In this document: piece after piece, positions 40,303 through 49,775 of the stretch
Numbering within the stretch: the first letter of the stretch is position 1
How the letters are laid out: each line of letters begins with the position of its first letter
NCBI GenBank assembly: GCA_045801465.1
Contig: JBJMSU010000160.1
Span: forward strand, 1 to 55,141
Origin: DATFWC01 sp045801465
Lineage (GTDB): Bacteria > Pseudomonadota > Alphaproteobacteria > Rhizobiales > Xanthobacteraceae
Direction of reading: 5' to 3'
Length of the DNA: 55,141 nucleotides
Program-made: the position numbers and the translations under genes
The notes under the pieces: model-generated
What the model was told of the DNA's origin: nothing
Database searches by the model: none
What the model saw: only the letters and a program-made list of their open reading frames with translations

Positions 40303-41112
40303 CTAGTGCAAAATCTGACTGAGGAACAGCTTGGTGCGCTCGTGCTTCGGGTTGGAGAAAAATTCGTTCGGTTCGTTCGCCTCGATGATCTGGCCGGCGT
40401 CCATGAAGACGACGCGGTTGGCGACTTGGCGGGCGAAGCCCATCTCGTGGGAGACGACCAGCATGGTCATGCCGTCCTCCGCCAGCCCGACCATGGTGTC
40501 CAGCACCTCCTTGACCATCTCCGGATCGAGTGCCGATGTCGGTTCGTCGAACAGCATGATCTTCGGGTTCATGCATAGCGCGCGGGCTATCGCCACGCGC
40601 TGCTGCTGGCCGCCCGACAGCTGGCCGGGATATTTCTTCGCCTGCTCCGGGATCTTGACGCGCTTGAGGTAGTGCAGCGCGATCTCTTCGGCCTCCTTCT
40701 TCGGCATCTTGCGCACCCAGATCGGCGCCAGCGTGCAGTTCTCCAGCACGGTGAGATGCGGGAACAGGTTGAAGTGCTGGAACACCATGCCGACGTCGCG
40801 CCGGACCTCGTCGATCTTCTTGAGATCATTGGTGAGCTCGACGCCGTCGACGCTGATGCGTCCCTGCTGATGTTCTTCGAGCCGGTTGATGCAGCGGATC
40901 ATGGTCGACTTGCCCGAGCCCGACGGCCCGCATACGACGATCCGCTCCCGCCGCTCGACCATCAGGTTGATGTCACGCAGCACGTGGAAGTCGCCGTACC
41001 ACTTGTGCACGCCGGCCATTTCGATCGCGACCTTGTTCTTCGTGGTCTGCATTTTCGGGCTTGCCGAATCCCGGGCAGGCCGGTGCTCGGTCGTAATCGT
41101 CGTCTCGGTCAT
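40303..41112 (-). CDS. aapP: General L-amino acid ABC transporter ATPase
   Basis: A 269-residue ABC ATPase. GGAGGACG lies just upstream of the ATG. Walker A is GPSGSGKST (residues 62-70), the signature is LSGGQQQRVAIARA, and Walker B is IMLFDEPTSALD, followed by the switch His in VVSHEM. This close match to the polar amino-acid group (GlnQ/AapP) fits the gene order aapJ-Q-M-P. The first 25 residues are an unconserved extension before NKVAIEMAGV. It energises uptake through the AapQ/AapM channel. It starts 24 bases after aapM. Confidence 0.95.
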   Translation of the reverse strand: MTETTITTEHRPARDSASPKMQTTKNKVAIEMAGVHKWYGDFHVLRDINLMVERRERIVVCGPSGSGKSTMIRCINRLEEHQQGRISVDGVELTNDLKKIDEVRRDVGMVFQHFNLFPHLTVLENCTLAPIWVRKMPKKEAEEIALHYLKRVKIPEQAKKYPGQLSGGQQQRVAIARALCMNPKIMLFDEPTSALDPEMVKEVLDTMVGLAEDGMTMLVVSHEMGFARQVANRVVFMDAGQIIEANEPNEFFSNPKHERTKLFLSQILH

Positions 41113-41136
41113 GGCGTCCTCCGCCGTTTCAGCCTT

Positions 41137-42285
41137 TCACCGGCGCTCCGTCGCGCTCAGACGCCGCTCGACGAACAGCGAGTAGCGCGACATGCCGAAG
41201 CAGAAGAAAAAATAGAGGATGCCGGCAAAGGCAAAGCCGGTGAACAGGGTGACCGGCGTCGACCAGTTGGGATCCGCGAAGGCGGCGCGCAGCTGGCCGA
41301 GGAGATCGAAGATCGCCACGATCATCACCAGCGTGGTGTCCTTGAACAGGCCGATGAAGGTGTTCACGATGCCGGGGATCACCAGCTTCAAGGCCTGCGG
41401 CAGGACGATGAGCCCCATCATCTTCCAATAGCCGAGGCCGAGCGCCATTGCGCCCTCGTACTGGCCCTTGGGGATCGCCTGCAGGCCGCCTCGCACCACC
41501 TCCGCCATATAGGCCGCCGAGAACAGGGCGACGCCGACGAGGGCGCGTAGCAGCGCATCGATGGTCCAGTTGGCGGGCAGGAACAGCGGCAGCATGTAGG
41601 TGGCGAAAAACAGAACCGTGATCAGCGGCACGCCGCGCCAGAACTCGATGAAGATCACCGACAGCGAACGGACCACCGGCAGCTGCGAACGTCGCCCGAG
41701 CGCCAGCAGGATGCCGAGCGGCAACGAGGCGACGATGCCGGTCACGGCCACGATCATCGTCACCAGGAGGCCGCCCCAGGCGCGCGTCTCTACGTGCTCG
41801 AGCCCGAACACGCCGCCGAGCAGGAGAAAGAACGCGACGATCGGAAAGACCGCGAAGAACAGGACGGCATTCAGAGTCTTGTAGGGAACTGGCGGGATCA
41901 GCAGCGGGATCAGCAGCGCGGCGCCGAGCGCGAATGTCAGGTTCACGCGCCAGTACTGATCCGGCGGATAGAAGCCATAGACGAGCTGGCTGAACTTCGC
42001 CTGGATGAAGGGCCAGCAGGCGCCGACCTCACGCCCAACCTTCTCGGGCAGGCAGTCGTCGCGGCCGGCGCCGTCCCACACCGCGTCGATGATCAGGAAC
42101 CTCACCAGCGGCGGAACAATAAGCCAGATCAGATACAGGCTGACCAGCGTCAGCAGGATGTTGAACCAGCTGTTCAAAAGATTCCGCCGCAGCCAACCGA
42201 TGGCTCCCGTTGCTGTCACCGGCGGTGCCAGCTTCTCGGCCAGCTCGGTACGGGCAAATGCCAGGTTGACGGCCTCGTCGGTCAT
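41137..42285 (-). CDS. aapM: General L-amino acid ABC transporter permease AapM
   Basis: A 382-residue permease with an extended N-terminal half of about 130 residues containing extra helices (WFNILLTLVSLYLIWLIVPP), as in other AapM proteins. The conserved polar amino-acid permease region includes EFWRGVPLITVLFFATYMLP and AEVVRGGLQAIPKGQYEGAM, plus ALGLGYWKMMGLIVLPQALK, which holds the EAA loop that contacts the ATPase. Its ATG shares a base with the stop of aapQ (TAATG), indicating translational coupling. Confidence 0.95.
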   Translation of the reverse strand: MTDEAVNLAFARTELAEKLAPPVTATGAIGWLRRNLLNSWFNILLTLVSLYLIWLIVPPLVRFLIIDAVWDGAGRDDCLPEKVGREVGACWPFIQAKFSQLVYGFYPPDQYWRVNLTFALGAALLIPLLIPPVPYKTLNAVLFFAVFPIVAFFLLLGGVFGLEHVETRAWGGLLVTMIVAVTGIVASLPLGILLALGRRSQLPVVRSLSVIFIEFWRGVPLITVLFFATYMLPLFLPANWTIDALLRALVGVALFSAAYMAEVVRGGLQAIPKGQYEGAMALGLGYWKMMGLIVLPQALKLVIPGIVNTFIGLFKDTTLVMIVAIFDLLGQLRAAFADPNWSTPVTLFTGFAFAGILYFFFCFGMSRYSLFVERRLSATERR

Positions 42286-43475
42286 TAACGTTCCACCAGC
42301 TTCATGCGCGCGTTGTACCAGTTCATCAGCAGGCTGGTGATGAGCGAGATCGCCAGGTAGACCGCCATGGTGATGGCGATGACCTCGATCGCCTGGCCGG
42401 TCTGATTCAATGTGGTCCCGGCGAAGACCGCGAACAGGTCGGGATAGCCGATGGCGACCGCGAGCGAGGAGTTCTTCGTCAGGTTGAGGTACTGGCTGGT
42501 CAGCGGCGGGATGATGACGCGCAGCGCCTGCGGAATGATGATGAGGCGCAGCGCCTGCCCGGGACGCAGGCCCAGCGAATAGGCGGCTTCGGTCTGTCCG
42601 CGCGCGACCGCGAGGATACCGGCGCGCACGATCTCGGCGATGAACGCGGCCGTGTAGGTCACGAGCGCGACGAGGAGCGCCACGAATTCCGGGATCACGC
42701 GCATGCCGCCGGCGAAGTTGAAACCCCGCAACTCCGGCTTTTCAAAGCTGATGGCAAAGCCGGTCGCGACCCAGGCAAGCAGAGTGACGCCGACGATCAG
42801 GGCCGCCGCCGTCCACCCGACCGGAAATTGCTGGCCGGTCGCCTCCTGGCGGCGGCGCGCCCATACCCTTACACCGATGCTCAGGAGAACCGCGGCACCG
42901 AAAGCCGCAAACACCGCCCCGGCACCTTCCTCGACGATCGGCCGCGGAATGAAGGCGCCGCGGTTGTTGATGAACACTTCGCCGAATATCGAGATGCTCT
43001 GGCGCGGGCCGGGCAGCGCGCCGAGCACCGCCAGGTACCAGAACAGAATCTGGAACAGCAGCGGCAGGTTGCGGATCAGCTCCACGTAGGCGCCGGCAAT
43101 CCGCTGCAGCAGCCAGTTCGACGACAGGCGGGAAATCCCGACCACGAAGCCGAGGATGGTCGCAAGCACGATGCCGATGACGGCGACCAGGAGCGTGTTC
43201 AGGAGTCCCACCACGAACACGCGCCCGTACGTGTCGGACTCCGTATATGGGATCAGCGTCTGGTTGATGCTGAAGCCGGCCGTGCGGTCGAGAAAGCCGA
43301 GGCCGGTGGCGATGTTGGCGGCGCGCAGATTATCGCGCGCGTTGACGACGAATTCATAGCCGAGCCAAAGCACGACGGCGAACAGGACGATCTGATAGAA
43401 GATGCCGCGCAGCTTGGGGTCATTGTAGAACGCCACCCGCGCGGGCTCGGTTTCCGTCGCCATCGCCCCACTCAT
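42285..43475 (-). CDS. aapQ: General L-amino acid ABC transporter permease AapQ
   Basis: A 396-residue permease. The ATG at 43475 was chosen; a GTG three codons earlier and an ATG four codons later are possible, and none has a strong ribosome site. As in AapQ relatives, the region between the first helices and the permease core is long and includes an inserted block (about residues 170-260). The core shows VELIRNLPLLFQILFWYLAV, AEIVRAGILAVARGQTEAAY and SLGLRPGQALRLIIIPQALR (EAA loop). It pairs with AapM to form the channel. Confidence 0.95.
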   Translation of the reverse strand: MSGAMATETEPARVAFYNDPKLRGIFYQIVLFAVVLWLGYEFVVNARDNLRAANIATGLGFLDRTAGFSINQTLIPYTESDTYGRVFVVGLLNTLLVAVIGIVLATILGFVVGISRLSSNWLLQRIAGAYVELIRNLPLLFQILFWYLAVLGALPGPRQSISIFGEVFINNRGAFIPRPIVEEGAGAVFAAFGAAVLLSIGVRVWARRRQEATGQQFPVGWTAAALIVGVTLLAWVATGFAISFEKPELRGFNFAGGMRVIPEFVALLVALVTYTAAFIAEIVRAGILAVARGQTEAAYSLGLRPGQALRLIIIPQALRVIIPPLTSQYLNLTKNSSLAVAIGYPDLFAVFAGTTLNQTGQAIEVIAITMAVYLAISLITSLLMNWYNARMKLVER

Positions 43476-43561
43476 CGCCGGCACCGCCTGCGAGTGCCTC
43501 GCGGTGCGTCACGCCGAGTCTTAAGCTTGCGCTTCCCACCGCCGGCGCCGCGCAGCCCGCC

Positions 43562-44575
43562 TCACCGGATCGGCGGTGCGTACTGAATGCCGCCTTTGGT
43601 CCACAGATTGTTCAAGCCACGCGCGATGCCGAGCTTGGAGCCCGATCCGACGTTGCGCTCGAACACCTCGCCGTAGTTGCCCACCGCCTTGATGATCCGC
43701 ACGGCCCAATCCTTGGTGAGCCCAAGCTGTTCGCCGTAATTTCCTTCGGTGCCGACCAGCCTCTTCACGTCGGGCTTGTCCGACTTGAGCGCCTCGTCGA
43801 CCGTCTTTGATGAGACGCCCAGTTCCTCGGCATTGACCATGGCGAAGTGCACCCATTTGACGATATCGAACCATTGATCGTCGCCGTGGCGCACCACCGG
43901 TCCGAGCGGCTCCTTGGAGATGACCTCGGACAGAATGATGTGGTCATTGGCATTGGTGAGCTTGAGCTTCTCGGCGTAGAGCTGCGACACGTCGGTAGTG
44001 AACACGTCGCAACGGCCGCCGTCGTAGGCCTTGATCGTCTCATCGGCGGTGGCGAGCGCCAGCACCTCGTACTTCATCTTGTTGGCGCGGAAGTAGTCGG
44101 CGAGGTTGAGCTCGGTGGTGGTCCCGGTCTGGGTGCAGACCGAAGCGCCATTGAGCTCGAGCGCCGAGTTGATCTTCAAGGATTTGCGCACCATGAAGCC
44201 TTGGCCGTCGTAATAGTTGACGGCCGCGAAATTGAGCCCGAGCGAGGTGTCGCGCGCCAGCGTCCAGGTGGAGTTGCGCGCCAGCACGTCGATTTCGCCC
44301 GATTGCAGCGCCGTGAACCGATCCTTGGTCGACAGCGGCGTGAACTTGACCTTGTTGGGATCGTTGAAGATCGCGACCGCAATTGCGCGGCACAAATCCA
44401 CATCCAGACCCGTCCAATTGCCGCGATCATCCGGACTGGAGAAGCCGGGAAGTCCCTGGGTGACGCCGCAGATCAGCGAACCCCGCTGCTTCACGGTGTT
44501 GAGGGTCTGTGCCGAAGCCGAGGCGCTGAAACCGAGCACCGCCGCAACGGCAAGCATGGTGCCTACGCGTGTCAT
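43562..44575 (-). CDS. aapJ: General L-amino acid-binding protein AapJ
   Basis: A 337-residue periplasmic binding protein. The ATG at 44575 follows GGAG nine bases upstream; a GTG five codons earlier is an alternative. The signal peptide ends SASAQ. The mature start TLNTVKQRGSLICGVTQGLP and the segments GLDVDLCRAIAVAIF, FTALQSGEIDVLARNSTWTL and YDGRCDVFTTDVSQLYA-type blocks are characteristic of AapJ/BztA proteins, which bind a broad range of L-amino acids. It is the first gene of aapJQMP; about 85 bases separate it from aapQ. Confidence 0.95.
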   Translation of the reverse strand: MTRVGTMLAVAAVLGFSASASAQTLNTVKQRGSLICGVTQGLPGFSSPDDRGNWTGLDVDLCRAIAVAIFNDPNKVKFTPLSTKDRFTALQSGEIDVLARNSTWTLARDTSLGLNFAAVNYYDGQGFMVRKSLKINSALELNGASVCTQTGTTTELNLADYFRANKMKYEVLALATADETIKAYDGGRCDVFTTDVSQLYAEKLKLTNANDHIILSEVISKEPLGPVVRHGDDQWFDIVKWVHFAMVNAEELGVSSKTVDEALKSDKPDVKRLVGTEGNYGEQLGLTKDWAVRIIKAVGNYGEVFERNVGSGSKLGIARGLNNLWTKGGIQYAPPIR

Positions 44576-44865
44576 CACAGCATTCTCCACGGTGTCCTAA
44601 TCCCCTCGACGTGCCGGCTCGGCTCGCTCTCGCGCTTGGTTCGCGCCGTACGCCGCCACGGACCTGTTGGGCTCCCAAGCACAAGCCGTAGCTCGCCCGA
44701 TGGCACTATCTCAGGACGATTGGCCATTGGGGTCAAGGCCTTGACAGCTCCACAAGTTCACAACGGCGGCGGGTCCTCGTGTATAGCCTCACGTTATCCT
44801 TCCGGGCGGGGGTTGACCAGCACGCCGAATGCCGCGGTAACTAACCGGAGATGCAGGGGACGGCC

Positions 44866-46071
44866 ATGACGAAGAAGCCCGAGTTTTCCGACGAGAAGGC
44901 CGAGCCCTCCAGGCTCAAGCCCGACACGCGCCTGGTGGTCGGCGGGCGCGATCCGTTCGCGCAGCACGGCTTCGTCAATCCTCCGGTCTATCATGCCTCG
45001 ACGGTGCTCTATGGCAGCGCCGAGGATCTGATCGCCCACCGCGGGCGCTACCGCTACGGCCGGCTCGGCACCCCGACCAGCGAGGCGCTGGAAAACGCGT
45101 TGCGCGAGCTGGAAGGGCAAGGCTGTGCCGGGGTCGCGCTGCTGCCGTCCGGCCTGTCGGCGATCTCGACGGCTTTCCTTTCGGTGCTGCGCGCGGGCGA
45201 TGGCGTGCTGGTGGCTGACAACGTCTACCGTCCGACGCGAAATTTCTGCAACACCGTCCTTGCCCGCCTCGGCATCCCGACGACGTACTTCGATTCCATG
45301 GATGGCGACATCGCGAGGCTGATGCAGCCGAACACGCGTGCCGTCTTCCTCGAAGCGCCCGGCTCCCAGTCTTTCGAAATGCCCGACGTGCCGGCCATCG
45401 CTGCCGCCGCGCATGCCGCCGGCGCAGTGGTGCTGATGGACAACACGTGGGCGACGCCGCTCTACTTCCGCCCCTTCGAAAAAGGCGTCGACCTCTCCAT
45501 CCAGGCGGGAACGAAATACATCGTCGGCCATTCCGACGTGATGCTCGGCACGGTCTCGGCGACGGCCGCGACCTGGCCGCAGGTGCAGCAGACGGTCCAC
45601 ACAATGGGCTTATGCGTCGGGCCCGACGACATGTACCTCGCGCTGCGCGGCCTGCGCACCATGGGGGTTCGGCTCGCGCGCCACTATGAGGCCGGACTGC
45701 AAATCGCCCGCTGGCTGGAGAAACGTCCCGAGGTGCTGCGCGCGCTGCATCCGGCGCTCGAGACCGATCCCGGTCATGCGATTTGGCGGCGCGATTTCTC
45801 CGGCGCGTCGGGACTGTTCAGCATCGTTCTCAAGCCGGTGCCGCAACGGGCGGTCAACGCCTTTCTCGATGCGCTCACCTTGTTCGGCATGGGCTTCTCG
45901 TGGGGCGGATACGAGAGCCTGGTGATCTGGTTCGACTGCGGCGAATATCGCACCGCGACGAAATGGGAGCCGGGGGGGCCGACGCTGCGCTTCCATATCG
46001 GGCTGGAAGACGTCTCCGATCTGATCGCCGATCTCGAGCGCGGCTTTGCCGCCATGGCGGCCGCGGCTTAG
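44866..46071 (+). CDS. metC: Cystathionine beta-lyase
   Basis: A 401-residue PLP enzyme of the Cys/Met metabolism family that splits cystathionine to homocysteine, pyruvate and ammonia in methionine synthesis. The ATG at 44866 has AGGGGAC upstream; an in-frame ATG at 44851 is possible. Visible motifs are PPVYHASTVLY, YRYGRLGTPT, the ring-stacking block LLPSGLSAIS, DNTWATPL and the PLP lysine in QAGTKYIVGHSDVML (about Lys217). It is divergent from the aap operon; metC beside aap is known from rhizobia. A TTGACA lies at 44741, but no -10 follows at normal spacing. Confidence 0.93.
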   Translation: MTKKPEFSDEKAEPSRLKPDTRLVVGGRDPFAQHGFVNPPVYHASTVLYGSAEDLIAHRGRYRYGRLGTPTSEALENALRELEGQGCAGVALLPSGLSAISTAFLSVLRAGDGVLVADNVYRPTRNFCNTVLARLGIPTTYFDSMDGDIARLMQPNTRAVFLEAPGSQSFEMPDVPAIAAAAHAAGAVVLMDNTWATPLYFRPFEKGVDLSIQAGTKYIVGHSDVMLGTVSATAATWPQVQQTVHTMGLCVGPDDMYLALRGLRTMGVRLARHYEAGLQIARWLEKRPEVLRALHPALETDPGHAIWRRDFSGASGLFSIVLKPVPQRAVNAFLDALTLFGMGFSWGGYESLVIWFDCGEYRTATKWEPGGPTLRFHIGLEDVSDLIADLERGFAAMAAAA

Positions 46072-46085
46072 CGGCTTCACCAAGG

Positions 46086-46421
46086 TCAGCTCGCCCCGCC
46101 CTGCTGGCGATCGCGTTCGCGGAAAATGAGCATGATGTTGCGCAGATAGATGAATGTGGCGAGCCCCTGCCCGACGATGATGACCGGCTCGCGTTTCACC
46201 AAGCCGTACAGCAGCGTCATCAGGCCGCCGGCCACCGACAGGATCCAGAACGCGAACGGGATGACGCTTTTGCCGGCGCGCTCGCTGGAAATCCATTGCA
46301 CCAGGAAGCGAGCCGCAAAGACCAACTGCGCGGCCAGGCCGAACACCAGCCAGAAATCGAACTTGGCGACGAAAACCTCCTGCAGATAGCTGCTCAAGGC
46401 CTCGCCGAATTGAATCAGCAT
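46086..46421 (-). CDS. LAB_N (lipid A biosynthesis N-terminal domain) membrane protein
   Basis: A 111-residue membrane protein. The ATG at 46421 overlaps the stop of the glycosyltransferase gene upstream (TGATG). Three hydrophobic helices and the motifs QLVFAARFLVQWISSERAGK, IPFAFWILSVAGGLMTLLYG and VGQGLATFIYLRNIMLIFRE match the LAB_N domain (PF07578), which is found at the start of some LpxB proteins or as free-standing proteins. It likely belongs to the four-gene envelope unit running from 49761. The biochemical role is unknown. Confidence 0.88.
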   Translation of the reverse strand: MLIQFGEALSSYLQEVFVAKFDFWLVFGLAAQLVFAARFLVQWISSERAGKSVIPFAFWILSVAGGLMTLLYGLVKREPVIIVGQGLATFIYLRNIMLIFRERDRQQGGAS

Positions 46422-47179
46422 CAGCTTTTCTCCGTCGCCTGCGGGACGCGCCGGCGCCGGCGGATCAGCCACCACACGCCGAACAGATCGAGAAGGCCGA
46501 CCCACAGCCGGTCCCACAGGCCGTAGTTGGAGACGCCGTGGCCGCGCGGCCGATCGATGACATCGACGTAGGCGATCTCGTAGCCTTCGCGCCTGACCAG
46601 CGCCGGCAGGAAGCGGTGCAGGCCGTCGAAATATGGGAGCGACAGGAACAGCTCGCGCGGAAATGCCTTGAGCCCGCAGCCGGTATCGCGTGTTCCATCG
46701 CGCAGGACCGCGGCACGCACCGCATTGGCGATGCGCGACTGCAATTGCTTGAACGGCGAGGAACGCCGGCCTACCCGTTGCCCGGCTACGAGACCGATGC
46801 GCGGCGCGCCCGCTTCCAAAGCTCGCAGCATGGCCGGAATGAAGGACGGATCGTTCTGGCCGTCACCGTCGAGCGTGACGACGATCGGCGCGCGTGCCGC
46901 CGCGACGCCGGTCCGCACCGCGGCCGACTGTCCGCACGATGCCGCGTGCTTCACTTGCCGCAGCCATGATCGCTCGTTCATCAGCCGCGCGAGCGCCGCT
47001 TCGGTGCCGTCGGTCGAGCCGTCGTTCACATAGACGACTTCAAACCCGCAGCGGCCGGTCAGCGCTGACGAAATCTCGGCGACGAGCGGCGCGATGTTGT
47101 CGGCCTCGTTGCGGACCGGCACGACGACCGAAACGGCAGGTTTCTCCGTCGCGCCGGTGAGCGAGCTTGCCTCGGTCAT
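46421..47179 (-). CDS. GT2 polyprenyl-phosphate glycosyltransferase
   Basis: A 252-residue GT-A glycosyltransferase of the DPM1/ArnC-like group. The opening AVSVVVPVRNEADNIAPLVA, VVYVNDGSTDGTEAAL, and the DxD-type VTLDGDGQNDPSF are all present. A later block DTGCGLKAFPREL and the GVSNYGLWDRLW segment with a basic end (RRRRR) suggest membrane association. This family transfers a sugar from a nucleotide sugar to undecaprenyl or dodecaprenyl phosphate. With the GT39 protein encoded in the same unit, it probably supplies the lipid-linked sugar donor. Confidence 0.88.
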   Translation of the reverse strand: MTEASSLTGATEKPAVSVVVPVRNEADNIAPLVAEISSALTGRCGFEVVYVNDGSTDGTEAALARLMNERSWLRQVKHAASCGQSAAVRTGVAAARAPIVVTLDGDGQNDPSFIPAMLRALEAGAPRIGLVAGQRVGRRSSPFKQLQSRIANAVRAAVLRDGTRDTGCGLKAFPRELFLSLPYFDGLHRFLPALVRREGYEIAYVDVIDRPRGHGVSNYGLWDRLWVGLLDLFGVWWLIRRRRRVPQATEKS

Positions 47180-47188
47180 CGCCTCGTC

Positions 47189-48043
47189 TTATTGGCCGGC
47201 GAGGCGGCGGGCAACCTTTTTGATGCGCTGCAGCGAAGGCCCCGGCATGGCCCGGATCGACCCGTCCGGGCGGATCGAAAAGGCGAGCCGCCGCGCCGCG
47301 AACCAGCGGCGGACCAGCAGCGCGCCGCACCCGCCCACCACGGCGCCGGCAATGACATCGCTCGGAAAATGGGCGGTGAGAACGACGCGGCTGAGCGCGA
47401 TGATCACCGCATAGGTCCACAGCGCCGGACGCGCGCGGGGAAACACGGCGCCGAGCGCGACCGCGCCGGCAAAGGCGGTCGTGCTGTGGCCGGACGGCAG
47501 GCTGGCGAAGTCGACCCGCCAGGAGAACGGCGCAAAATAGATGTCGGTGTTGTCGATGCGCAGCGGCCGGGCGCGGCCGATCAACCGTTTGACGATGGTG
47601 GCGAAAAGGCTGGGAAGCGCAACTGCCACGAATACGAAACCGACGCGGGCCGCGAGGCTGATCAGCACGAGATACGCCGTGCGGCCGAGCGTCGGCGTGG
47701 CGATTGCCGCAAGGGCGACGAGCACAAGGCCGGTCGGTAGCAAAAACCATTCCGATTTGCCGAAATCGGTGAGCTCGTTGAACACGGCCACCAGCCACGA
47801 CGGAATGCGGCCATGCTGAGCAATAGCCCGGGAATCGAGGAGCAGCATCGCCACCGCGACCGCGGCGATCGCAATGACGGTGCCGATGGCGAGCCGGCTG
47901 AGCGGCGGCCGTAAGAGGCTCATCGCAGCACCAGCACGGGCGGGCGCCACCAAGGCAGCAAGCCAGGCAACGAGATGGACCGCCGTCCGCCGCAGGACCG
48001 GTACAGGCGGGGCGCCCTGCTCCAACGGGCCGGCAACCGTCAT
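47189..48043 (-). CDS. PAP2-family membrane phosphatase
   Basis: A 284-residue membrane phosphatase. The ATG at 48043 overlaps the stop of the GT39 gene (ATGA). The PAP2 signature is complete: KRLIGRARP, PSGHS and SRVVLTAHFPSD, with catalytic His in the last two blocks. Five or six helices are visible. Substrates in this family are lipid phosphates: phosphatidylglycerophosphate, undecaprenyl diphosphate, or the 1- or 4'-phosphate of lipid A (LpxE/LpxF). Its position between a GT39 and a GT2 gene favours lipid A or a lipid-linked sugar. Confidence 0.88.
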   Translation of the reverse strand: MTVAGPLEQGAPPVPVLRRTAVHLVAWLAALVAPARAGAAMSLLRPPLSRLAIGTVIAIAAVAVAMLLLDSRAIAQHGRIPSWLVAVFNELTDFGKSEWFLLPTGLVLVALAAIATPTLGRTAYLVLISLAARVGFVFVAVALPSLFATIVKRLIGRARPLRIDNTDIYFAPFSWRVDFASLPSGHSTTAFAGAVALGAVFPRARPALWTYAVIIALSRVVLTAHFPSDVIAGAVVGGCGALLVRRWFAARRLAFSIRPDGSIRAMPGPSLQRIKKVARRLAGQ

Positions 48044-49761
48044 GGCGCCTTTGCCGAGCGGTAGACGGCAACGGAGATCGACCGTCCGTTGCTGATGTTG
48101 ATCCCATCGACGCGCGGCAGGGGCGCGTAGCGCAGGCCGATCACCTCGGCGCGCTGCACGAAGGCGCGCTGCTCGCGGGACTCGATGAGGGCAAAGCGAC
48201 ACTGTCCTTCGCGCAGCACCTCGGCCGCCCCTGCCCCATCGGTCAGCCGGATCGATGTGCCGACCAGAAACACCAGGCTCGGCTCAGAATAGCCGGCAGC
48301 GGCCACGATCTTGTAATCGCAAGGATCGCTGGCCAGCACGCGCGCCAGTGTCGCGCTGGGAAACAATGGCCGCAAGGACGGGGCAATGATGCCGAAGAAG
48401 ACGAGGACGATCAGCACGGACGCGATCACGCCTCGGATCAGCGACTTTTCCGCTCCGTCGACGTCATAGTATCGCCACGCCATGAAGCCGAAGACCATGG
48501 CGACGGCACCGAACGGCCAGGCGAGCAGGCCCAATTGGTGACGCATCGCCACCAACGCCACCACGGCCACAATGGGGACCAGAGCGGCGACGATCGGCCA
48601 TCCCACGGTCAAACGTTGCAGCCAGACGGACGAAGAGAGCGTGCCGTGCCACAGGGAGCGCGCAATCAGGATGGCAATCGCGGGATAAAGCGGCAGCACA
48701 TAGTGCGGCAACTTCGTCACCACGAGCTCGAAGCCGATCCAGGACGGGACGAGCCAGGCGAGCAGAAAGCTTGTCGGTCGCTCCCATCGCTCCGCCCACA
48801 CGGCAGGCGCGCTCAGCGCGGCGAGCGGCGCCGCCGGCCAGAAGGTAAGCCAGAACAGCACGAAATAGAAACCGGGCGGCGCGCCATGACCTTCCTGGCC
48901 GCTGAACAATTTCGGCAACAGATCGCGGCCGAGCGACTCGGCAACGAAGGTCTCGCCGGCGCGGCTCAAGATCGCCCAGGTCCATGGCGATACCAACGCA
49001 ACCAGCCACAGCACGCCGAGCCCGGGCCGCAGAGCGAGAAACCAGCGCGCCGATCGATCATGGATCATGAGGGTCAGGGCGGTAAGGCCGACGATGAGCA
49101 GGATCACCGGCCCCTTCAACAACACGCCGGCGGCGAGCGCGGTCCAGAAGATCGCCGGCAGTACAAGGCTGGCGACACCTTGAGCCGGCACGACGCGGCC
49201 GAGATAGGCCCGCGCCAGCGCACCGATCGCGGCGACGATGGTGAGGAGAAGCATCGCGTCGGTCTTGGCTAACCGAGCCTCGACCGAGAGCAGGACCGAG
49301 CCGGCCAGCATCAATCCGGCGAGGAATGCATAGCGGCGCGGCGCGAACGCGAGCGCCGTCCAGTAGGTCAGCAGCACGGCCCCGATCGCACCCATCAGCG
49401 AAGGGATGCGGTAGACCCAGATGCGCGTGCGCGCGTTCGGCACGCCGAGTGCCTCTCCGGCCATCACGGCGGCGGCCTGGAGCCAATAGATGCCGACCGG
49501 CTTCTTGTAGCGGACCTCGTCCTGGAACCGAATGTCAACGAAGTCGCCGGTCTCGACCATCTGCTTGGTGGCCTGGGCAAAGCGCGCCTCGTCCCGGTCC
49601 GTCGGGGGAATCTGGAAGAAGCCGGGAAGGAAGGCCGCGAGCGAGACCAGGACCAGCAGGGCGACGGCGCGCGCGTGCGCGGCCGTGGCGAACGCGAGCA
49701 GCCGGCCTATCGGGTCGGCCGGCCAGACCAGCCGTGGCTGTTCGCGTATCAACGTCGCCAT
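48040..49761 (-). CDS. GT39/ArnT-like lipid-dependent glycosyltransferase
   Basis: A 573-residue integral membrane glycosyltransferase of the GT-C type. The first periplasmic loop carries PPTDRDEARFAQATKQMVET, the catalytic Asp/Glu region seen in ArnT-like and other GT39 enzymes, and VRYKKPVGIYWLQ follows. About twelve hydrophobic helices and a small C-terminal periplasmic part are visible. These enzymes move a sugar from a polyprenyl phosphate carrier to lipid A, core or protein. It is the first gene of the four-gene unit with PAP2, GT2 and LAB_N genes and starts about 15 bases after pbpC. Confidence 0.9.
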   Translation of the reverse strand: MATLIREQPRLVWPADPIGRLLAFATAAHARAVALLVLVSLAAFLPGFFQIPPTDRDEARFAQATKQMVETGDFVDIRFQDEVRYKKPVGIYWLQAAAVMAGEALGVPNARTRIWVYRIPSLMGAIGAVLLTYWTALAFAPRRYAFLAGLMLAGSVLLSVEARLAKTDAMLLLTIVAAIGALARAYLGRVVPAQGVASLVLPAIFWTALAAGVLLKGPVILLIVGLTALTLMIHDRSARWFLALRPGLGVLWLVALVSPWTWAILSRAGETFVAESLGRDLLPKLFSGQEGHGAPPGFYFVLFWLTFWPAAPLAALSAPAVWAERWERPTSFLLAWLVPSWIGFELVVTKLPHYVLPLYPAIAILIARSLWHGTLSSSVWLQRLTVGWPIVAALVPIVAVVALVAMRHQLGLLAWPFGAVAMVFGFMAWRYYDVDGAEKSLIRGVIASVLIVLVFFGIIAPSLRPLFPSATLARVLASDPCDYKIVAAAGYSEPSLVFLVGTSIRLTDGAGAAEVLREGQCRFALIESREQRAFVQRAEVIGLRYAPLPRVDGINISNGRSISVAVYRSAKAP

Positions 49762-49775
49762 GTTGGCTTTTTAGG

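Noticed and set aside
44741..44790. Sigma-70 promoter for metC from TTGACA and TATAGC
   Set aside because: The two hexamers are 35 bases apart, far beyond a workable spacer.
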